Source: Streptomyces beigongshangae (GTDB lineage: Bacteria; Actinomycetota; Actinomycetes; Streptomycetales; Streptomycetaceae). From it: a stretch of DNA of 64,000 nucleotides. A program made the translations under genes and the position numbers. The DNA lies in the NCBI RefSeq assembly GCF_019710745.1, contig NZ_JAHKJW010000027.1, forward strand, positions 1 to 64,000, in the 5' to 3' direction. The stretch's first letter is position 1. Each line of letters begins with the position of its first letter. The notes under the pieces were generated by a model. It saw only the letters and a program-made list of their open reading frames with translations, did not search any database and was not told the origin of the DNA. Shown here piece by piece: positions 59,978 through 64,000 of the stretch.

Positions 59978-60010
59978 GGTGGCCGCCCTTCTCGCAGGGC
60001 GGCCACCTTT
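59978..60010 (+). terminator. terminator-like hairpin in the 850-bp divergent gap
   Basis: GGTGGCCGCCCT pairs with AGGGCGGCCACC around six bases and is followed by TTT. It lies upstream of the HTH gene at 60309, in the expected leader of its transcript, and could attenuate it. The rest of 59459-60308 shows no convincing gene. Confidence 0.55.
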
Positions 60011-60308
60011 GTGCGTGCTACACGGTGCGGACTTGCGTACGCAGTGGGCTGCGCTTGCTGCACCGCATCCTCACGAACAGCCGGTGAGCCGTATCCGGTT
60101 GCGCTTTTCCTCCTGCAGCCAGCGGTCTTTTCTGGTCCAGGTGCCAGGCGCCTTTCGGCGGCGCGCAGCACGGTCTTGCGGCACCCCTTCTTTGCAACTG
60201 TGCGGCGGACGAGGCGAGTTAGACATACTCAAGGGGTTGTGCGCAGAGAATGCAAGGTACAGGGTTTGCACTACCAGCAGGTTGCGGAAAGTGCCGGAAG
60301 GGGATCCT

Positions 60309-61154
60309 GTGGCTCGCGAGAGGTCTGGGAGGACTATCGCGCACCTTGTTCTCGCCACCCGGCTGAAAACTTTGCGTGAGGCTGCCGGCATTTCCCGGGA
60401 GGAAGCCGCCGGTGCGCTCGGCGCCCATGTAGCCACCGTCCGCCGCATTGAACGGGCGGCGACCTCTTTGGACGGGAATCAGGTCCACACCCTGCTCAGG
60501 ACCTACGGTGCGGGCACCGCCGAAATCGAAGAGATCCTCGGCCAGCTTGTGATCGCCAACCTGCCGGGATGGTGGCATCCGTGGCGGTCCGTGATGGACG
60601 CCTGGCAGCTGGATCTCATGAGTGTGGAATCTGCCGCCCGGATCATCCGCGTGTGGGAGCCGGCACTCGTCCCGGCTTTGCTGCGCACCCCGGCTTACGC
60701 CCGTGCTGTCGACAACGTCCGCAGGCCTGATCTCTCCTCTGCGGACAACGACCGGCGCGCCGAGTTGCTCGTCGAACGTCAGCAGCGGTTACGTCAGCAG
60801 AACACGTACCTCTGGGCGGTGATGTCGGCTGCAGCGCTGCACACCTCGGTAGGCGGCGAGAGCGTGATGGCCGAGCAGCGGCAGGCGCTGAGAGCGGCAG
60901 TCGAGCGTCCCGACGTGACTCTGCAGATCTATCCTCTGGACGGTCCTTGTCATGTTATGACTGGTATGCCGACTATCACCATGTACAGGGTGGATGTGCC
61001 CGGTGTCCCCGACCATGTGGTGCGTGAAGGAGATCTGCACGGGAGGGCTGAAGTCCTGAGCGGTCTGCGGGAGGTGTCGGCGTATCACGTGCTGCTGGAC
61101 CACGCTTCCGTTCTCGCGCCCCACCCCGACGATTCGAAAGAGGCGTTGTCATGA
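60309..61154 (+). CDS. DUF5753-type helix-turn-helix regulator
   Basis: A 281-residue protein, GTG start eight bases after GGAAGG. The XRE helix-turn-helix is at residues 15-65 (LKTLREAAGISREEAAGALG, AHVATVRRIERAATSLDG). The DUF5753 ligand-type domain follows, with the usual ARIIRVWEPALVPALLRTPA, YARAVDN and PTITMYRVDVPGVPDHVVRE blocks. Length is normal for this abundant Streptomyces family. Codon 161 is TTA (60789-60791), implying dependence on bldA. It is coupled to the DUF574 gene (ATGA overlap), the common pairing for this family. Confidence 0.85.
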   Translation: MARERSGRTIAHLVLATRLKTLREAAGISREEAAGALGAHVATVRRIERAATSLDGNQVHTLLRTYGAGTAEIEEILGQLVIANLPGWWHPWRSVMDAWQLDLMSVESAARIIRVWEPALVPALLRTPAYARAVDNVRRPDLSSADNDRRAELLVERQQRLRQQNTYLWAVMSAAALHTSVGGESVMAEQRQALRAAVERPDVTLQIYPLDGPCHVMTGMPTITMYRVDVPGVPDHVVREGDLHGRAEVLSGLREVSAYHVLLDHASVLAPHPDDSKEALS

Positions 61155-61945
61155 CCGAACCAACCCGCCCGTCTGACCAGATCGACACATCCGTCGCACA
61201 CAGCGCGCGCGTGTGGAACTACTGGCTCGGCGGAAAAGACCACTACCCGGCCGACCAGGCCGCCGGTGACGCCTACAGCAGCAAGTACCCCAACATCGTC
61301 CCGTTCGCCGGGGAGTCGCGGGACTTCCTGCGGCGCACCACCGCTTTCCTCGCCAGGCAAGGAATCCGGCAGTTCATCGATCTGGGCGCCGGCCTGCCAA
61401 CCAGCAACAACACCCACGACGTCGCACAGCGGATCTCACCCGACTGCCGCGTGGTCTACGTGGACCACGACCCCATCGTGCTGCTGCACGTCCATGCCCT
61501 GCTCACCAGCACCCCCGAAGGCGCTACCTCCTACGTCCAGGCGGACATGCGCGACACGGAAGCCGTGTTAACCGGCGCAGCCAAAACGCTCGACATGACC
61601 CAGCCGATCGCCCTGGTCAGCAACGACGTGCTGGGCCACATCGAGGACTGGGACGAAGCCCTGAGCCTCGTGCGCCGGCTGCTGGAACAGCTTCCTTCGG
61701 GCAGCTACCTGTCACTGAGCCACTCCACCGCTGCGGACAAGGAACATCAGGCAGTACAGGACGAATACAACAGATCCGGTGCCATCCCCTACATCTTCCG
61801 AGAGCCCTCGGTGACCGTCGAATTCTTTGAAGGCACCGACCTGGTCGAGCCCGGATTCACAAGCTGGCCCCGCTGGCGCCCCGACGCGACCACCGGCATC
61901 CTCACCGACCGGGCAGGCTGGGGCGGAGTGGCCCGGATCTCATGA
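61151..61945 (+). CDS. DUF574 SAM-dependent methyltransferase
   Basis: A 264-residue methyltransferase of the Methyltransf_19/DUF574 group. The family signature is SARVWNYWLGGKDHYPADQA at the front. Motif I is RQFIDLGAGLPTSNNTHDVA and motif II is VVYVDHDPIVLLHVHALL. Structures of this family bind SAM, but substrates are not well defined. It carries a TTA codon at 61568-61570 (codon 140). It overlaps the HTH gene before it and the PucR-like gene after it by 4 bp, giving a three-gene regulatory operon. Confidence 0.9.
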   Translation: MTEPTRPSDQIDTSVAHSARVWNYWLGGKDHYPADQAAGDAYSSKYPNIVPFAGESRDFLRRTTAFLARQGIRQFIDLGAGLPTSNNTHDVAQRISPDCRVVYVDHDPIVLLHVHALLTSTPEGATSYVQADMRDTEAVLTGAAKTLDMTQPIALVSNDVLGHIEDWDEALSLVRRLLEQLPSGSYLSLSHSTAADKEHQAVQDEYNRSGAIPYIFREPSVTVEFFEGTDLVEPGFTSWPRWRPDATTGILTDRAGWGGVARIS

Positions 61946-63384
61946 CCACCGGCAGTGCGGAGCCTGCATCTGCTCCTCCAGCGACAGTGACCCGGTACCA
62001 GGTGGTGCGCCGGCTCACCCGCGCGGCAGCGCACTCGGATGACCAGCTCATCGCTGAAGCCGCCGCACTGCTCGGGGGATGGGCAGTCCTGCTGGATCTG
62101 ACGGGTGACGTCCTGTGCGGCACTCCTCATACCGCCGGCCCCGAGGGGGTGCATGCCGCCATGCACCCCCAGCTCCACCCGCACGTGACCATCCGCAAAA
62201 TGGCCGGCGCCGTCCTCGTCATCTGCCCCGGCCCGGCAGCGCCCCCGTCCCGCACCGAAGCGGTCGCACAGACCGGCGTCGACCTGCTCAGGATGCGGGC
62301 ACGGATCCATCGGGCACAGGACGTCCACCATGCCGAACAGCGCCTGCACGCCGCCGTTGTGCGTCTGCTGCTCCACGGCCAGCCACGCCTGGCCGTGGGC
62401 ATACTGGACAGCGCCGCCGTCACACACGCCACGGTCTTCCGGCTGACCGGACAAGCGGTGCAAACCGCTTACCGGGCCTACTGGCGGACGGCGCAGCCCC
62501 GTACGTCTCCCACAAGTCCCCGCATGCTGGTGTGCACAGAGGGACACGAGCTGGTGTTCGTCGCTCTGCACCGCCGCGGTCACGACCAGCACTCGGCACG
62601 CTTGTCCGTCGCGCGCATCGCCGACCGGCATCACCTGGCCGCAGGCGTATCGGACCCCGCACCGCTGGACATGGTCGCCACCGCGTGGGCAGAGGCAGGC
62701 CATGCACGCCACACCGCAACGGCCGGCAGCCTGGCGTTCGCAGCCTCGCTGGGCGCGCACGACCTGCTCCGTGTCGTCCCTGCCGGACGGCTCGCCCGCT
62801 GGTCCGCTGCAATCCTCAAACCACTCAATCGCGAGCAGCACCGCACACTGGAGACATACCTGCGATCAGGATCCGCTCAGTCCGCCGCCTCCGTACTCGA
62901 CGTGTCCGAAGGCACGGTGCGCACACGACTACGCTGGATCAGCACTCTCCTCGCCGCCGAACTGGACAACCCCACCGTCCAGGCCCAGCTCCTCCTGGCT
63001 GTCCGGGCCCCTGCCGCTCCCGCACAACCCAGCGCGGCCGCACAGCTTGCCACGGATCCCCCGGTGCCCACTGATCTGCTCAACTCCGAGGAAGCCCGCC
63101 AGTGGGCCACAGCCCTTCTCAAACCCTTGGACAAGCCACTGCGTATCGCCCTCCGATGCTGGCTTCGGCACCGCGGCCGCACCGCCCCTGCTGCCTCCGA
63201 ACTCGGCCTGAGCCGCAGCACACTCACCGACTGGCTGAACAAGTGCGGCAAGACGCTGTCACTTGATCTGTCATCCGCGACCGTACGCACAGAACTCCAC
63301 CTGGCCATCGAGACAATCGCCACCCCCGATGATGCCCCGGCATTGCTGCCACGACGAGGCGGCAGAACATATAGAGAACACTAG
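61942..63384 (+). CDS. PucR-like regulator with two C-terminal HTH units
   Basis: A 480-residue cytoplasmic regulator. Residues 1-290 resemble the sensor and GGDEF-like part of PucR/CdaR regulators. At about 295-345 lies an HTH_30 unit: SAAILKPLNREQHRTLETYL, SAASVLDVSEGTVRTRLRW. After a Pro/Ala linker a second unit follows at about 390-455: TALLKPLDKPLRIALRCWLR, ASELGLSRSTLTDWLNKCG. Usual PucR proteins have only one, so this one may bind two half-sites per chain. It ends the operon that begins at 60309. Confidence 0.75.
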   Translation: MTTGSAEPASAPPATVTRYQVVRRLTRAAAHSDDQLIAEAAALLGGWAVLLDLTGDVLCGTPHTAGPEGVHAAMHPQLHPHVTIRKMAGAVLVICPGPAAPPSRTEAVAQTGVDLLRMRARIHRAQDVHHAEQRLHAAVVRLLLHGQPRLAVGILDSAAVTHATVFRLTGQAVQTAYRAYWRTAQPRTSPTSPRMLVCTEGHELVFVALHRRGHDQHSARLSVARIADRHHLAAGVSDPAPLDMVATAWAEAGHARHTATAGSLAFAASLGAHDLLRVVPAGRLARWSAAILKPLNREQHRTLETYLRSGSAQSAASVLDVSEGTVRTRLRWISTLLAAELDNPTVQAQLLLAVRAPAAPAQPSAAAQLATDPPVPTDLLNSEEARQWATALLKPLDKPLRIALRCWLRHRGRTAPAASELGLSRSTLTDWLNKCGKTLSLDLSSATVRTELHLAIETIATPDDAPALLPRRGGRTYREH

Positions 63385-63943
63385 GACCGGTCCCTGAATC
63401 TGGCTTTGCCCGCGGTTCCGACCGCATATCCAGTCCTGGGCGCACATCCGAAGCTCTCCGATCGGTACTTGGCTTTGTACGTGGGACTCGGCAACAGATA
63501 TCGATGACGGCCGACAACGCCCCGCTTGTAGCAGGAACGGTGTCGACGGGAACGGCCAACGCCTGGCCGCAGAACCACGGCGCGGCGCCGGATGCTCTTC
63601 GACCTGGGGTGTCGACGGACTTCGGCTGCCGTGTGGCTCCCCAGTCCTCTGAGGTGTTGCTCGAACTCACCGACACTCGCGGCCGGTGAAGGAGCCAGAC
63701 GGTGTCGAAACTCGCGTACAAGCGTTGCCGCTCGCCATGTACATAGCCAGGTACTTTCATTTGGCGCGGCCGACTCGTATCGAAGAGACCTTCTTGTGCA
63801 GCCAATCCGCCACCGAACCTGACCTCATTTGTATCCGATGATCTCACGTTCGTGAGGCGTCGTCCGCAGGCGACCGGTCGACTCCCGCAGATCATCAAAT
63901 GAGACCGCCAGGCGCAGGGCAAATTACAGGATGCCGCGGAACC
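63385..63943. other. 560-bp stretch with possible gene debris
   Basis: No intact gene. On the minus strand a short open stretch (about 63822-63917) ends FDDLRESTGRLRTTPHERE and IIGYK before a stop, and looks like the C-terminus of a lost protein. Larger frames here have poor composition. Confidence 0.4.
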
Positions 63944-64000
63944 CTAGAAATGGTCGGGCAGCCAGGGCTCATGGTCCGTCATGGTGCGGATCAGTTTGAT
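63944..64000 (-). CDS. C-terminal end of a gene entering from the right edge (partial)
   Basis: Eighteen codons read IKLIRTMTDHEPWLPDHF and stop at 63944-63946. The body lies outside the window, so no function can be given. Codon use is gene-like, but the piece is short. Confidence 0.35.
   Translation of the reverse strand: MKLIRTMTDHEPWLPDHF

Noticed and set aside
63224..63922. 232-codon frame on the minus strand
   Set aside because: It overlaps the end of the PucR-like gene and has poor composition; a shorter tail in another frame looks more gene-like.
1..64000. CRISPR array, rRNA or tRNA genes, replication origin
   Set aside because: No regularly spaced repeats, no RNA-gene signatures and no dnaA-box cluster were seen on either strand.

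Overview
The window reads as high-GC actinobacterial DNA, almost certainly Streptomyces: third-codon-position GC is very high, GTG starts and 4-bp ATGA/GTGA gene overlaps are frequent, TTA codons are rare, and the gene families are Streptomyces-typical (NsdA-like TPR regulators, DUF5753-type HTH regulators, DUF574 methyltransferases, Eis-like acetyltransferases). No rRNA, tRNA or CRISPR array was seen. The whole window looks accessory: two small-molecule gene clusters, a multi-NUDIX operon, a large Tn3-family transposon and several decayed mobile-element remnants.

Layout. 1-9.3 kb is a worn region: an isolated IS end that truncates a gene, a secreted protein, IS5-type transposase remnants, a TPR regulator/acetyltransferase pair, an ATPase of the anti-sigma type, small helical/HTH proteins and a fragment of the error-prone polymerase gene dnaE2. 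9.3-27.5 kb is a biosynthetic cluster. A lower meta-cleavage trio (hydratase, acylating aldehyde dehydrogenase, aldolase) is translationally coupled to a KAS III, a free-standing ACP, a CoA-ester lyase and a MaoC dehydratase. An Eis-like acetyltransferase, a second TPR regulator paralogous to the one at 9.3 kb, a kinase, a 2-oxoacid/imine dehydrogenase, a flavin monooxygenase, a Gfo/Idh/MocA oxidoreductase, another kinase, a phosphodiester glycosidase and a PIG-L deacetylase follow. It plausibly makes an unusual hydroxy- or oxo-acyl unit and joins it to a sugar- or cyclitol-like part; the product is not identified.

27.8-34.0 kb is a tightly coupled operon in which NUDIX domains occur four times: once alone and fused to a kinase, to a GNAT acetyltransferase and to a SAM methyltransferase. 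A PCMT-like methyltransferase and a VanX-like dipeptidase lie between them. The last gene is split inside its Nudix box by a 16.3-kb Tn3-family transposon (33,977-50,255) with 46-bp inverted ends (45/46 identical) and a 7-bp direct repeat. Joining the two halves restores one reading frame. The transposon carries Tn3 tnpA, a serine resolvase with a candidate res palindrome, a complete Tn554-type tnpA/tnpB/tnpC recombinase trio, a DUF6183-like gene and several unrecognised cargo genes.

50.7-59.5 kb, all on the minus strand, is a second cluster: MFS exporter, ATP-grasp ligase, a degenerate ATP-grasp homologue, a TrpA homologue whose catalytic Glu is Gln, a FemAB/GNAT-like transferase, a lipoprotein and a winged-helix protein. 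60.3-63.4 kb is a coupled regulatory trio on the plus strand (HTH regulator, DUF574 methyltransferase, PucR-like regulator with two C-terminal HTH units); the first two genes carry TTA codons, suggesting bldA dependence.
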